A stretch of DNA of 64,000 bases. Origin: Clonostachys chloroleuca (Eukaryota > Ascomycota > Sordariomycetes > Hypocreales > Bionectriaceae). The stretch is taken from the NCBI GenBank assembly GCA_037952775.1, contig JBANAY010000003.1:26288001-26352000 (forward strand). The letters run 5' to 3'. The notes under the pieces are model-generated. The model was not told where the DNA came from. It did no database searches and was given only the letters and a program-made list of their open reading frames with translations. Positions 34,102 through 44,174 of this stretch are shown here, piece by piece (positions within the stretch are counted from its first letter, which is position 1; every line of letters begins with the position of its first letter). Both the position numbers and the translations under genes were made by a program.

Positions 34102-37100
34102 ATGGGTGTGAACGGCCTTTGGACCGTGGTTCAGCCTTGTGCGCGGCCAACCAACCTTGAGACTCTCAATCGGAAGCGCCTAGCTGTGGATGCTTCGATT
34201 TGGATCTATCAGTTCTTGAAGGCCGTTCGTGATAAAGAGGGGAATGCTCTCCGAAACTCCCATGTCGTTGGCTTCTTCCGACGTATCTGCAAGCTGCTCT
34301 GGGTCGGCATCCTACCCGTGTTTGTCTTCGACGGCGGCGCCCCCGCGCTCAAAAGAGCTACCATCCAAGGGCGAAAGCACCGCCGTGAGGGGCGACGAGA
34401 GGATGCCGTCAAGACTGCTGGGAAGCTCCTCGCGGTCCAGATGCAACGCATCGCTCAAGAGGAAGCAGACAGGAGGAAGCGAGAACGTGCTGCCGACGTG
34501 GCAACCCGCGAGGAAATGATGGCGCAGGACGAGCTGCCGGACATGGAAAATGTGATGTACGCCGAGGAGTTTGGCATGTCGCAGCAGGAGCGGCAGCAAG
34601 CCCGAAACCGCAAGTTCCGCAAGCAGGATGCCTATCATCTCCCCGAGCTCGAGGGAAGCATTTCCTCGATGGGAAATCCCAACGATCCGCGTATCATGAG
34701 CGTCGAGGAGCTGGAAGAGTACGCCCGGCAGTTCAACAATGGAGAAGACGTCAACCTCTACGACTTCAGCAAGATAGATTTCGATGGCGACTTTTTCAAA
34801 AGTCTGCCTCCTGTTGATAGATACAACATCCTAAACGCGGCGAGGTTGCGTAGTCGACTTCGTATGGGTTTGAGCAAAGAGCAGCTCGACGATATGTTTC
34901 CCGATCGTATGGCGTTTTCAAGATTCCAAATTGAAAGGGTGAAGGAGAGGAACAACCTCACCCAGCGTCTCATGATGGAAGCAGGAATGACCGGCATTGA
35001 TTTGACATTGACGGGAGGTGGCCGGATCGCTGGCGACAAAGACAGAGAGTATATTCTTGTGAAGAACGATGGCGTTGAAGGCGGATGGGCGTTGGGCGTT
35101 GTGAGCAAAGAGAAGGATATTGGAGAGGCCCACAAACCAATTGATGTCGATGCCATTGAGATTCAGTATCAGTCAAAGGATGCTGAAGAGGAAGATGATG
35201 ATGTCGAGTTTGAAGATGTGCCAATTGAAGGATTCAACCGCCTTCCAAAACCAGGATCGGAGGCGTTCCCAAGCTTTCAGGCACCCACCGAGATGTCAAT
35301 CCGACGCCAACAGTTCTATCAAGAACGGGAGGAGCAGTCCAATATCGACGGCGGTGCGGGCGAAGAGTCCCTCTTCGTCGGTGGTCATAGTGATGAAGCT
35401 GCCCGCATTCTCCACCAACGAACAGACGAGTACGAACATCAGGATGAAGCAGATGACATAGAAAGAGCCATCGCTCTCTCTCTACAGAGCCAACACGGCG
35501 CTGGAATATCTGCACCTGAAGAGGCTGAAGCTGAGCCAGAAGCGCCAGCGCCCAAATGGACACAAAGATCTGTGGAGCCAGCGAGGGCCATCACAGGAAG
35601 TACCGGCTCCGTTATTGCACACGTGGTGAATAATCGAGCTAGTGCTGCTGTACCGAAGAAACAAGAAAGGGCGGATCCAGGAAGTGATAGTGAAGAGGAT
35701 ATGAATGCCATCATGGCCAAGTCACGAAATAAGAGGAACCCCCAACAACGGCCCCCCAAACCCATTCTCGAGAACAAGAAAAATCCATTCGATGGCCCTC
35801 TGCCCTTCCCTAAACTAGACTTTTCCTCTCTCTTCTCCAACCGGTCTAAACCAAAACAAAACCAGCCCACGAAAACCGACTCTCATAACGCCTCGCAAAC
35901 AGTACAGGACGAAGACCCAGAAGACGATCTTGCAGGTGGATTTGAAAGGCAAGATGACGACAAGCCGAAACCCCTCCCACCTTGGCTTGCAGATACAACT
36001 GATATCAGGGATGCCCTGCAACAGCAGCGGATCGCAGAGAGAAGCATCAACACAGAAGACAGGCAAGAGGCGGAAGAAGAGCGGAGGCTTCGAGAGCGAG
36101 AAATGCGTAACACGTTAATTGAAATTGAGTCTTCCTCTGGAGAGGAGAGCGACGTCGAGTTTGTCGAGATCGTGGAGAAACCCGAATCGCCACAACACAA
36201 AACACCTGAGCCTCAAAGTCGAATTTCCGATACGGATAGCCGCCTCGAAGCCACGAACGACTTAACCAATCAAGAGGTCAAGGATCAGCCTGGCGCATCT
36301 ATCCCAGCTAAAGAACCGCTCTCAGCCGAGGCGGAAACGCCAGAGGAGGTCGTTCCAACCACAGTTATATCATATACAAATGGAATGGAAACAACTCGCC
36401 TCGATTCGAATCAAGAGCCACAGGAACCAGAAGAAACCAAGGTCACTGAGAGTACTGTCGAGGGAAAGCGGGACGGTGAAGCTGAGCAACGAGTGTCGGA
36501 ATCACCAGAGCCAGAGTTTGAAGACGTCACATTCGAAGACGTGCCTGTAGCCCAAAGCCCGATCGCAGATTTCAACGTCGCTCAACCGGATGTCGGGACA
36601 AGTAATGTTGACGATGATGATGATCTCTTTGCGGACTTGGAGTATGATGAGTTCAGTGACCCAGGAGACGAAGAGCTAATGGTACAACTGGCGGAGGAAG
36701 CAGAGGAGCATGCCAGGTTTGCGAGCGAACTCAACCAAAAGTCTGCCCAACAGAACAAGGAAGATTACGAGAGAGAGCTACGCCAGTTGAGAACTCAACA
36801 GAAAAAGGACAGGCGAGATGCAGATGAGGTCACACAGGTGATGATCACAGAGTGCCAAGCCCTCTTGCGGCTGTTTGGGATACCTTACATCACCGCCCCA
36901 ATGGAAGCCGAGGCTCAGTGCGCTAAGCTCGTGAGCCTGGGACTTGTCGATGGCATCGTGACGGATGATTCGGACACATTCCTATTTGGGGGCACACGTG
37001 TCTACAAGAACATGTTCAGCACGAATAAGTTTGTCGAATGCTACATTGCTTCAGACCTCGAGAAGGAGCTCTCGCTCTCGCGCGGGGAGCTCATCTCGCT

Positions 37101-37827
37101 CGCGCAACTGCTAGGTTCTGATTATACAGAGGGTATAATCGGCGTCGGCCCCGTGACAGCTGTCGAGATCCTGTCCGAATTTCCCGGGAAAGACGGCCTG
37201 GAGAGCTTCCGGGAATGGTGGATGTCCGTCCAGTCTCAGACTCGGCCAAAGGATGCAGATGCATCCTCGCCGTTCCGCAAAAGGTTCCGGAAGAACCAGG
37301 CGACAAAGCTATTCCTGCCGACGGGATTTCCAAACAGTGCCGTGTACGACGCATATCTTTATCCAGAGGTTGACGACAGCACCGAAGCCTTCCAGTGGGG
37401 CGTGCCGGATGTCGACGGCCTACGGCACTTCCTCATGGCAACCATTGGGTGGAATAAGGAGCGGACAGACGAGGTCCTGGTTCCCGTGATCAGGGGCATG
37501 AACAAACGTGAGTTAGAAGGAACACAGAGTAACATCACCAGGTTCTTCGAGGGCAGCGTCGGCGCAGGGGCGAGGGATGCGTTTGCACCCAGGCAGCGAG
37601 CGCAGGGTAGTAAGAGGCTGCTCGCCGCCGTGGACAAATTAAAGTCAAAGACCCCGATCGTGCTCAGTTCTGATCGGAAGAAGACTGCCGCGGGCAAACG
37701 AAAGCGGAGCGCCGCTGCTGGAAGAGCATCGAATGATGCTACGTCTATAAGTGATGAGGAAGAAGATGAGGAAGAGGTGCATGCTCCGGAGCAACCAAGT
37801 AGAGGGAAAGCGAAACGTACAAGATAA
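34102..37827 (+). CDS. RAD2: DNA repair endonuclease RAD2/XPG
   Basis: Single exon, 1241 residues. Structure-specific nuclease making the 3' incision in nucleotide-excision repair; nuclear. The XPG-N domain (residues 1-100) starts MGVNGLWTVVQPCARP, with catalytic acidic residues Asp30 (LAVDAS) and Asp77 (FVFDGG). The XPG-I domain begins near 914 (MITECQALLRLFGIPYI) with Glu935/Glu937 (MEAEAQCA) and Asp955, Asp956 and Asp958 (TDDSDTFLFG). A helix-2-turn-helix region (GSDYTEGIIGVGPVTAVEIL) follows. The long spacer (about 100-900) is acidic and disordered. It contains a ubiquitin-interacting-motif-like ADDIERAIALSLQSQ at about 451-465. The basic C-terminus has NLS-like KKTAAGKRKRS and a PIP-like QSNITRFF. 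Confidence 0.97.
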   Translation: MGVNGLWTVVQPCARPTNLETLNRKRLAVDASIWIYQFLKAVRDKEGNALRNSHVVGFFRRICKLLWVGILPVFVFDGGAPALKRATIQGRKHRREGRREDAVKTAGKLLAVQMQRIAQEEADRRKRERAADVATREEMMAQDELPDMENVMYAEEFGMSQQERQQARNRKFRKQDAYHLPELEGSISSMGNPNDPRIMSVEELEEYARQFNNGEDVNLYDFSKIDFDGDFFKSLPPVDRYNILNAARLRSRLRMGLSKEQLDDMFPDRMAFSRFQIERVKERNNLTQRLMMEAGMTGIDLTLTGGGRIAGDKDREYILVKNDGVEGGWALGVVSKEKDIGEAHKPIDVDAIEIQYQSKDAEEEDDDVEFEDVPIEGFNRLPKPGSEAFPSFQAPTEMSIRRQQFYQEREEQSNIDGGAGEESLFVGGHSDEAARILHQRTDEYEHQDEADDIERAIALSLQSQHGAGISAPEEAEAEPEAPAPKWTQRSVEPARAITGSTGSVIAHVVNNRASAAVPKKQERADPGSDSEEDMNAIMAKSRNKRNPQQRPPKPILENKKNPFDGPLPFPKLDFSSLFSNRSKPKQNQPTKTDSHNASQTVQDEDPEDDLAGGFERQDDDKPKPLPPWLADTTDIRDALQQQRIAERSINTEDRQEAEEERRLREREMRNTLIEIESSSGEESDVEFVEIVEKPESPQHKTPEPQSRISDTDSRLEATNDLTNQEVKDQPGASIPAKEPLSAEAETPEEVVPTTVISYTNGMETTRLDSNQEPQEPEETKVTESTVEGKRDGEAEQRVSESPEPEFEDVTFEDVPVAQSPIADFNVAQPDVGTSNVDDDDDLFADLEYDEFSDPGDEELMVQLAEEAEEHARFASELNQKSAQQNKEDYERELRQLRTQQKKDRRDADEVTQVMITECQALLRLFGIPYITAPMEAEAQCAKLVSLGLVDGIVTDDSDTFLFGGTRVYKNMFSTNKFVECYIASDLEKELSLSRGELISLAQLLGSDYTEGIIGVGPVTAVEILSEFPGKDGLESFREWWMSVQSQTRPKDADASSPFRKRFRKNQATKLFLPTGFPNSAVYDAYLYPEVDDSTEAFQWGVPDVDGLRHFLMATIGWNKERTDEVLVPVIRGMNKRELEGTQSNITRFFEGSVGAGARDAFAPRQRAQGSKRLLAAVDKLKSKTPIVLSSDRKKTAAGKRKRSAAAGRASNDATSISDEEEDEEEVHAPEQPSRGKAKRTR

Positions 37828-38515
37828 TATATGAGCTTCGTATTCTTATTCGAGATTTCAAGAACAAAAATAATCATATAGAATGGAATCTATCAGGCTC
37901 TACCAACGGTACCAGCGACGCAATGATCCTACGGGGAAAGTCATCGAGGAAACGAGATGATAAATCTAGGGTAGTGCTTCACCCTAGATTGGAAGAAGTA
38001 GAAAATCGATACTCGTAGGACGTAAAAAACTCCGTCTAGATAAGCCTAGGCCACTGACACGATGTATGCGCCCCAGTCGTCAACATGTTTTAGTTTATGC
38101 CACGGAGTTGATCTACACGAGCTACATGGAAAGAGTGAAGGCATTCGCAGTGGTTGTTTGAGTCGTGTATTAAACCAGGTTCAAATCATCAAGTGTGCAA
38201 ATTAGGATTACACAAACCACATCATCAAACCTACTATATCCCATACTGAAGATACACTTGGGAGAATTGTAGCGCATAAAAGCACAACTTTTTTATCCCG
38301 CGTTGCTTTCGATGGGTGCCCATCTTTCATCTCTACAGTGTTAGAAGCGGCCTCCTATTGATGGGCGGAACGGCTAAGCCTCGGCAGATACCCGAACTTC
38401 TCACGTGCCTGCTCCACGTCGACGCTCAATGAGACCACCGGAAGGTCGCTCAGGCTGCGATTCTCGCAACTTCTCCCCCCGTCCTCTTGCATTCGATTTG
38501 CGCTGCCCGTCCATC
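37828..38515. other. Intergenic between RAD2 and TFIIS gene
   Basis: About 690 bp. AT-rich after RAD2, then the TFIIS promoter. A weak inverted pair of CTAGGGT/ACCCTAG sequences (about 37966-37986) is visible. No gene. Confidence 0.5.
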
Positions 38516-39745
38516 ATGGATCAACGCGAGCTTGAGTCGCAGGTGAAACAGCTCACCAAGTGCATTTCGGCCAACGAGGCACCTGAGAATGCCCTCCGGA
38601 TCCTGGAGATCCTTAAAAAGGATGCTGCCCCCACGGAGGAAATGTTGCGGGTGCGTAGTGCCTGATCCTTCTTCGCCTTTGGTCGATACCTCCGGCTTCC
38701 CCCCTTCGCTTGCGATTTTTGCAGATGGAAACGTTCAGAGGGAGCTTTCCTCATCCCTATCATTCGGGACTCGTGTATTTCCGCCCGATGATGATCGTTT
38801 TCCGACCTATGCGCCTGGCACCTTGGGTTGACAGATGCACGAAGGGGGTCGCTCGTTTGGGTCGGGTGTAACCACCATGTGGCAATCTCGCTAACTTACT
38901 ATCTTTTCTATATGTACAGGCTACCCGCGCAGGTGTCTTTGTAGGAAAGCTGCGCTCGAATTCGAACAAGGAGATCGCCCGCGCAGCAGCCGAGCTGGTA
39001 GGCAAGTGGAAGAAGCTCGTCGAGCAGGAGAAGAAGTCGAAGAGCAAGATAAGCTCCCCGGCGCCTGCTCCCGCGTCGTCGCCCACCGTCGCTCCAGCAG
39101 CCGCGCCGGCTCCGAACGGAAACTCCAAGAAGCCTTTCAAGGGCGACCCCGAGAAGCGCAAGTTCGATACCGACGGAGTGGACATCAAGCGCACCGGCTC
39201 CGACACGCGCAACTCGTGCATTGGCCTCATCTACAATGGACTGGCTTACCGCTCCACGGAATCCGAATCTAGCGTGATCGCGCGGGCCGTTGCCGTCGAG
39301 CAGGCCGCTTTCTCTCAGTTCAAGGGGGAGACAGCCGACTACAAGAAGAAGATCCGATCTTTGTTTTCCAACCTGAAGAACAAGTCCAACAAGGAGCTCG
39401 GCGTTAGGGTTATGGATGGGTCTATCAGCCCTGAAAAGTTCGTGGTAATGACCGACGACGAGCTCAAGAGCGAGAGTCAGCGCAGGCTCGAGGTCGAGTA
39501 CGAGAAGGAGAACATCAAGAAGGCCCAGGTTGGCATGGCAAAGAAGAGTGTCAGTGACAGTTTGGAGTGCGGCCGCTGCAAGCAGAGGAAGGTCAGCTAC
39601 ACTCAGGCTCAGACCCGTAGTGCTGATGAACCTATGACCACATTCTGCGAGTGCATGAACTGTGGCAAGCGCTGGAAGGTAAGATTCTCCACGACTTTGT
39701 TCAAGTTGCATGGCATCCGGACTAATAAGTATCTAGTTCTCTTGA
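38516..39745 (+). CDS. DST1: Transcription elongation factor TFIIS
   Basis: Three exons, 38516-38650, 38920-39678 and 39737-39745, 300 residues (yeast Dst1 309). Rescues backtracked RNA polymerase II by stimulating transcript cleavage. The N-terminal LW-type helical domain spans about 1-80 (KCISANEAPENALRILEIL, joined to ATRAGVFVGKLR). A Pro/Ala/Lys linker follows, then the central domain (RSLFSNLKNKSNKELGVRV) and the C-terminal zinc ribbon (CGRCKQRKVSYTQAQTRSADE, CECMNCGKRWKFS), keeping the catalytic Asp-Glu loop. The last coding exon holds only Phe-Ser-stop, giving the conserved KRWKFS end. The first intron is 269 bp, unusually long here. Confidence 0.96.
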
Positions 39746-40089
39746 TTGTTGGACAAAGAAAAGAAAAATACAAAATTTCAAAGCACTAAGTTTGGCGACG
39801 GCGTTTTCATTTCGTAAGTTAGGGCTCATGTCGTTTATGGCAGTGTCGCACGGCTGGTTCGGAGTCTCGGGAATTATGCAGGATCTTGGAGGAGCGAGGT
39901 GTAGTGACTACGAATACCCATACGATTACCATTTGGTCTGGAGTAGAGGGTTATTGAGAAAGAGTACCGTGAAGGTCGCTAGTCGAAGGATTGATAAAAA
40001 GATCGGCGTATCATTAATTTGTTCACTTTCTAGATGCTGTTCTTCTTTTTCCTCTGATTCGCGTTTGTGTTTGTGTTGATGCTAGTTTC
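39746..40089. other. Convergent 3' intergenic region
   Basis: About 340 bp between TFIIS and the cysteine-synthase gene. Only 3' flank sequence; no gene seen. Confidence 0.45.
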
Positions 40090-41418
40090 TTATTTGCTTG
40101 GTGACGCTATTCCAAGCTCTGAATATAGATCTGTTGCTTCTTGTTCCTCCAAACCCATCTCTTTGATATGCTTCCAGAATTTGCTGAGATGTCTCGTCCC
40201 CGAATCACACAGGAATGTGACAACCTTGCTTCCAGGGGGCAAAGAAGTGGCTGCTACCACTGCTGCCACGCAGTTTACTGAGGAGCTGCTACCCACGAAG
40301 ATGCCATCGTGCTCGACAAGCCAGCGTGCCATCTTGCTGGCTTGCTCATCGGTGACCTTGACGGCGTCATCAATCAAGTCCCTTCCAGCTTCAAAGTTCT
40401 CTGTAATGCGATTGATTCCAACTCCTTCCACCATAGAATCGACTTGCTGCCTGCGTCTGGATCCCTCTTTTTCTGTCGGTGAATACATGACTCCGTATTT
40501 GATCTTGTTATACAAACCACTGCCTTGAGGATCCGCCAGGACGATTTTGACATTGGGGATCTTGGCCTCCTCCTTGAGATACTTGGCCACGCCCGAGATG
40601 GTACCGCCGGTTCCCGCACCGGCGACGAAAGCATCGAGCCGACCCTCTGTCTGTTCTTGAATCTCGGGACCTGTCGTCTCAAAGTGAGCCCGCCAGTTTG
40701 CCTCGGACTCGAACTGGTTGGCGAAGAAGCCTTTGCTGCCATCTTGGTGAACCTTCTCGTGCTCAATGGCCCGGCGTTGGGCAAGATTGACAAAATGATC
40801 AGGGCTTGTGATTGGCGCAACGGTGACTCGCTCGACAGTGGCGCCCAGATGATGTAGCAGGTCCGATTTCTCGAATGCCTGGTCATCAGGCATGCAAATA
40901 TGTGCCCTGTACCCCTTGGCGCGAGCCAGGGTCGCAAGGGAGATGCCCGTGCTACCAACGGTGCCCTCGTAGATTGTGTCTCCGCGGTGTGGGACGAGCA
41001 GACCGTTTATTTCGGCCTCCTTGATCATGTTCAAGGCCACACGGTCCTTAGGGCTGTTGCCCGCACCGTTGAGGAATTCGGCTTTGGCTAGGATAGTGCG
41101 GCCTGTAGCTTCTGATAGAGAGCGAATCTTAATCAAAGGAGTGTTTCCAATGCAGGATTCGATACCATCGCCGTTGACAGGACTTCTAGGATCCGGTTCG
41201 TGATCCTCAAGCTCGACTGGAGCACCCCAGAAGAAGCTGCTGCGCCTTCTCTCAGTGCCATCATGTCCAGCCAGTCGAGGGTAGCTTTTTTTGCGCTGGT
41301 ATCGGCCCTCTAGGTCGGGGTAGAGATCCTTGAAGCCGAGAGTGACGAGGATGCCTGCAGTGAAGGCTACAGCCAAGGCAGCGGTGCCGTAGGCCTTGGG
41401 ATGGTCTGTTAGTGCCAT
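40090..41418 (-). CDS. MCY1: PLP-dependent cysteine synthase-like protein, membrane anchored (Mcy1-like)
   Basis: Single exon, 442 residues. Fold-type II PLP enzyme of the cysteine synthase/cystathionine beta-synthase family. The internal-aldimine lysine is Lys124 in NGAGNSPKDRVA; substrate and phosphate loops GSTGIS and GAGTGGTISG are intact, and the GNTPLIKI start of the domain is clear at about residue 91. The N-terminus has a single hydrophobic segment (YGTAALAVAFTAGILVTLGF, residues 10-29) preceding a basic stretch. Yeast Mcy1 (YGR012W) is a mitochondrial outer-membrane protein with the same layout. Whether it makes cysteine in vivo is not settled by sequence. No regulatory CBS domains are present. 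Confidence 0.9.
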   Translation of the reverse strand: MALTDHPKAYGTAALAVAFTAGILVTLGFKDLYPDLEGRYQRKKSYPRLAGHDGTERRRSSFFWGAPVELEDHEPDPRSPVNGDGIESCIGNTPLIKIRSLSEATGRTILAKAEFLNGAGNSPKDRVALNMIKEAEINGLLVPHRGDTIYEGTVGSTGISLATLARAKGYRAHICMPDDQAFEKSDLLHHLGATVERVTVAPITSPDHFVNLAQRRAIEHEKVHQDGSKGFFANQFESEANWRAHFETTGPEIQEQTEGRLDAFVAGAGTGGTISGVAKYLKEEAKIPNVKIVLADPQGSGLYNKIKYGVMYSPTEKEGSRRRQQVDSMVEGVGINRITENFEAGRDLIDDAVKVTDEQASKMARWLVEHDGIFVGSSSSVNCVAAVVAATSLPPGSKVVTFLCDSGTRHLSKFWKHIKEMGLEEQEATDLYSELGIASPSK

Positions 41419-42088
41419 GAAGATTTTTTCAGTCGCTGCAACTCATTATAGCCAGAATGTGTTTCGCAAGAGAGCAGAGGGACACAGGCGGCCACGTTCG
41501 GGGAGTCAGCACCCAGTTTATTATAAGACGCTCGAGCGTTCGTTGTAGTATTTAGCATGAAAATAAAATGTTACAGTTGCGACTGATGTCATGCGGCGCA
41601 AGACTATCGCCATGCACAATGGCAGGGCTGGCAGGCAGCTATTGCCCTTTTTGATTTAGTCATGATTCAGCAAGTAACGGCTATAGGTTTTTTCTTCTTT
41701 CTTAATTCTACCTAGGCATACAAGGAGGGACCAGAGCTTCTAGAAGCCTTGTTTGGTAATCATTGCTATAACGTATGAGAAAACAACCCCTCAATGAATT
41801 AATGCAAGTTTCCTTCTATCAGGTCCTTTACACAAGACGTTTATTTTCTATTCTACCGTCTACCTGCCTGTGCGGAACAGCGTCGTTAGTTCAACCTGCC
41901 CCTGCCGTAAATCGGGACCAAAGAAGCAGCAGGAACGGAAGATCCCGTCAGCCGATCATATCGAACCCCATTGGCTAAACACCAATTCGTCAATTCTTCT
42001 GAGCTCCAACCCGCATCTGCGTGCCGCAACTGAGTACGGCAATTGTGAGGCCGCTCATCCCAGATTGTCGCCAGAATTGGACCTCACA
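41419..42088. promoter_or_regulatory. Divergent promoter of MCY1-like and NDUFAF7 genes, two CCAAT boxes
   Basis: 670 bp between start codons. Two CCAAT-type elements near the NDUFAF7 side, ATTGG at 41970-41974 and CCAAT at 41982-41986, lie about 105-120 bp before its ATG; these are candidate HAP-complex sites, common for respiratory genes. Assigning HAP binding is inference. Confidence 0.45.
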
Positions 42089-43771
42089 ATGGATTCTCCC
42101 CTCGTGTCCCAGCTGTTCCGCCAACTTTTCCACCAAAGGCCTGCTGGATGCCTTCAGAACCTGCGCCAGGCTGCTCGCCGCAACACCAATGGCAGCTTCG
42201 TCGTCCAAAGCCGCTCGTATGCGAGTCGCCCTCGAGCTTCGAAAGACCGCGGCATGAAAACGAACGAGAGTCGCTGGCAACAACGCACCAACCTGCTTCC
42301 CGAAGACCGCTCTGCCGAGTTCGCACAATATCCGCAGTTGACTATAGAAGACCTCAAGTTGAGAAAGGAGCGGCCGCGTCGAGTGAGGATGCTCCTCAGA
42401 GATTTCATAGACGGTGCGTTACCATCCTCTCCACCACTCTTTTCATTTTCTCTTTCGGATATGAGGACCCGAGTTTATTCAACAGGAAATGCTAACGCTT
42501 AGGCCTCACTATCTAGATAGCTTGTATAACCCACACTATGGATATTTCTCAAAGCAGGCTGTTATCTTCAGCCCCGGCGAACCGTTCGACTTCACATCAA
42601 TGCGTGACGAACTTGAATTCAATACCCAGCTAGGGTACCGCTATACAGAGTTTGAAGACACGCTTGATGATAGGGACGGCGATAACCCCACGCGTCAGCT
42701 CTGGCACACACCTACCGAGCTCTTCAGGCCGTACTATGGCGAGGCCATCGCCCGGTACTTGGTCGACAACTACAGGTTAACTACTTACCCATATGATGAT
42801 CTCCTCATATACGAAATGGGCGCAGGTCGGGGAACACTCATGCTCAACATTCTGGACTTCATCCGAGCCATTGATCCCCAGGTCTACGCCAGGACCAAGT
42901 ATAACATCATTGAGATTTCCCCGGCTCTTGCGAAGATGCAGAAGCACCACCTCCGTTCTACGGCCGAATCCCGCGGCCACACTGACAGAGTGAACATCAT
43001 CAACAAGTCCGTCTTCGAATGGAACCAATATATTCCATCCCCTTGTTTCTTTCTTGCAATGGAGGTGTTTGACAACTTTGCACACGACGGAATTCGTTAT
43101 GACGTTGCAACTGAGGAACCCCTCCAGGGGCATGTTCTTATTGATGGCGACGGAGACTTTTACGAGTTTTACGTCCACGATCTCGATCCCCTAGCGGCCA
43201 GATACTTCCGTGTCAGACACGCCGCCACAGCGGGAAATTACCCCAGACCCTATCCAACAAATCCCGCCTTGCGATATCTCTCTACTAAGATGCCCTTCGC
43301 CGCAAACCTTTCCCATCCCGAGTTCATTCCCACCCGGTTACTTCAGTTCTTTGATGTTCTTGAGAAGTACTTCCCCGCCCACAGACTCCTCAGCTCCGAC
43401 TTCCACTCCCTTCCACAGGCGATCAAGGGCTTGAACGCTCCTGTTGTCCAAACCCGCTACAAGAGGACTACTGTGCCTGTTACAACACCATTGGTACGTA
43501 AATCTCTTTTCCTTTTTTCCATGTCTCTTTCTCACATGTGGTGCTTACACTGAATTTGTAGGTCCACCAAGGGTACTTTGATATTCTCTTCCCTACGGAC
43601 TTCAACATCACCGAGTCCATCTACAGGGCCGTCACCGGGAAACTAACCCGTGTAATGACCCATGGCGATTTCATGGCACGGTGGGCGTACATCGAGGATA
43701 CAGAGACTCGCAGCGGAGAGAACCCACTCCTGTCACATTACCGAAATGCCAGCGTTATGGTTACTGTATAA
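42089..43771 (+). CDS. NDUFAF7: Mitochondrial complex I assembly arginine methyltransferase NDUFAF7 (MidA)
   Basis: Three exons, 42089-42413, 42517-43493 and 43562-43771, 503 residues. In animals NDUFAF7 symmetrically dimethylates a complex I subunit (NDUFS2) early in assembly, in the mitochondrial matrix. The DUF185/MidA core is clear: DSLYNPHYGYFSKQAVIFSP, LWHTPTELFRPYYGEAIARY, the SAM-binding YEMGAGRGTLMLNILDF, FFLAMEVFDNFAHD and the C-terminal QGYFDILFPTDFNI with YRAVTGKLTRVMTHGDF. The N-terminus (SQLFRQLFHQRPAG, LRQAARR) is Arg-rich and acid-poor, a plausible import signal. The first join uses the acceptor at 42516, giving DDSLYNPHYG. An upstream ATG at 41870 in frame is less likely. Confidence 0.92.
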
Positions 43772-44174
43772 AAAGGGGAGAGGAGCTCATCACGTCTTAA
43801 GTTCCAGCACTCTCTTGCCATTGTAGATATAGATGCACATGTATGAATAGGAATAGGAAATGTCCGACATAAGAGTCACCGGACACATTCGGGTTTCTCA
43901 TCCAGGATAATCACAAGATATCACGATTATTGCTTCGATGTTCTTTTTTTTTTATTTACTCATTTTGTGTGGGAAGCCTATGATATCACAATGTCCCCAT
44001 TTCTATCAGACTTAGATGGACGTGCGTCCCCTTGGTCTCCATACTCCCGGTTTTCATCACCTATGCCATTCCCATATGATCCCAAACCCTACAATTGCCC
44101 AGCGTCACATGCAATAAGAAAATACAATCCCAATATTTCTCAATAAATCAAATTCGGAGGAGGGGAGGGGGAGA
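43772..44174. other. Convergent 3' intergenic region
   Basis: 400 bp between NDUFAF7 and AlaRS stops. AT-rich in part, with a T run near 43946. No gene. Confidence 0.45.

Noticed and set aside
38908..39711. 267-codon minus-strand ORF opposite TFIIS
   Set aside because: Shadow of the TFIIS coding exon; Leu-rich composition comes from the complementary strand of Lys/Glu codons.
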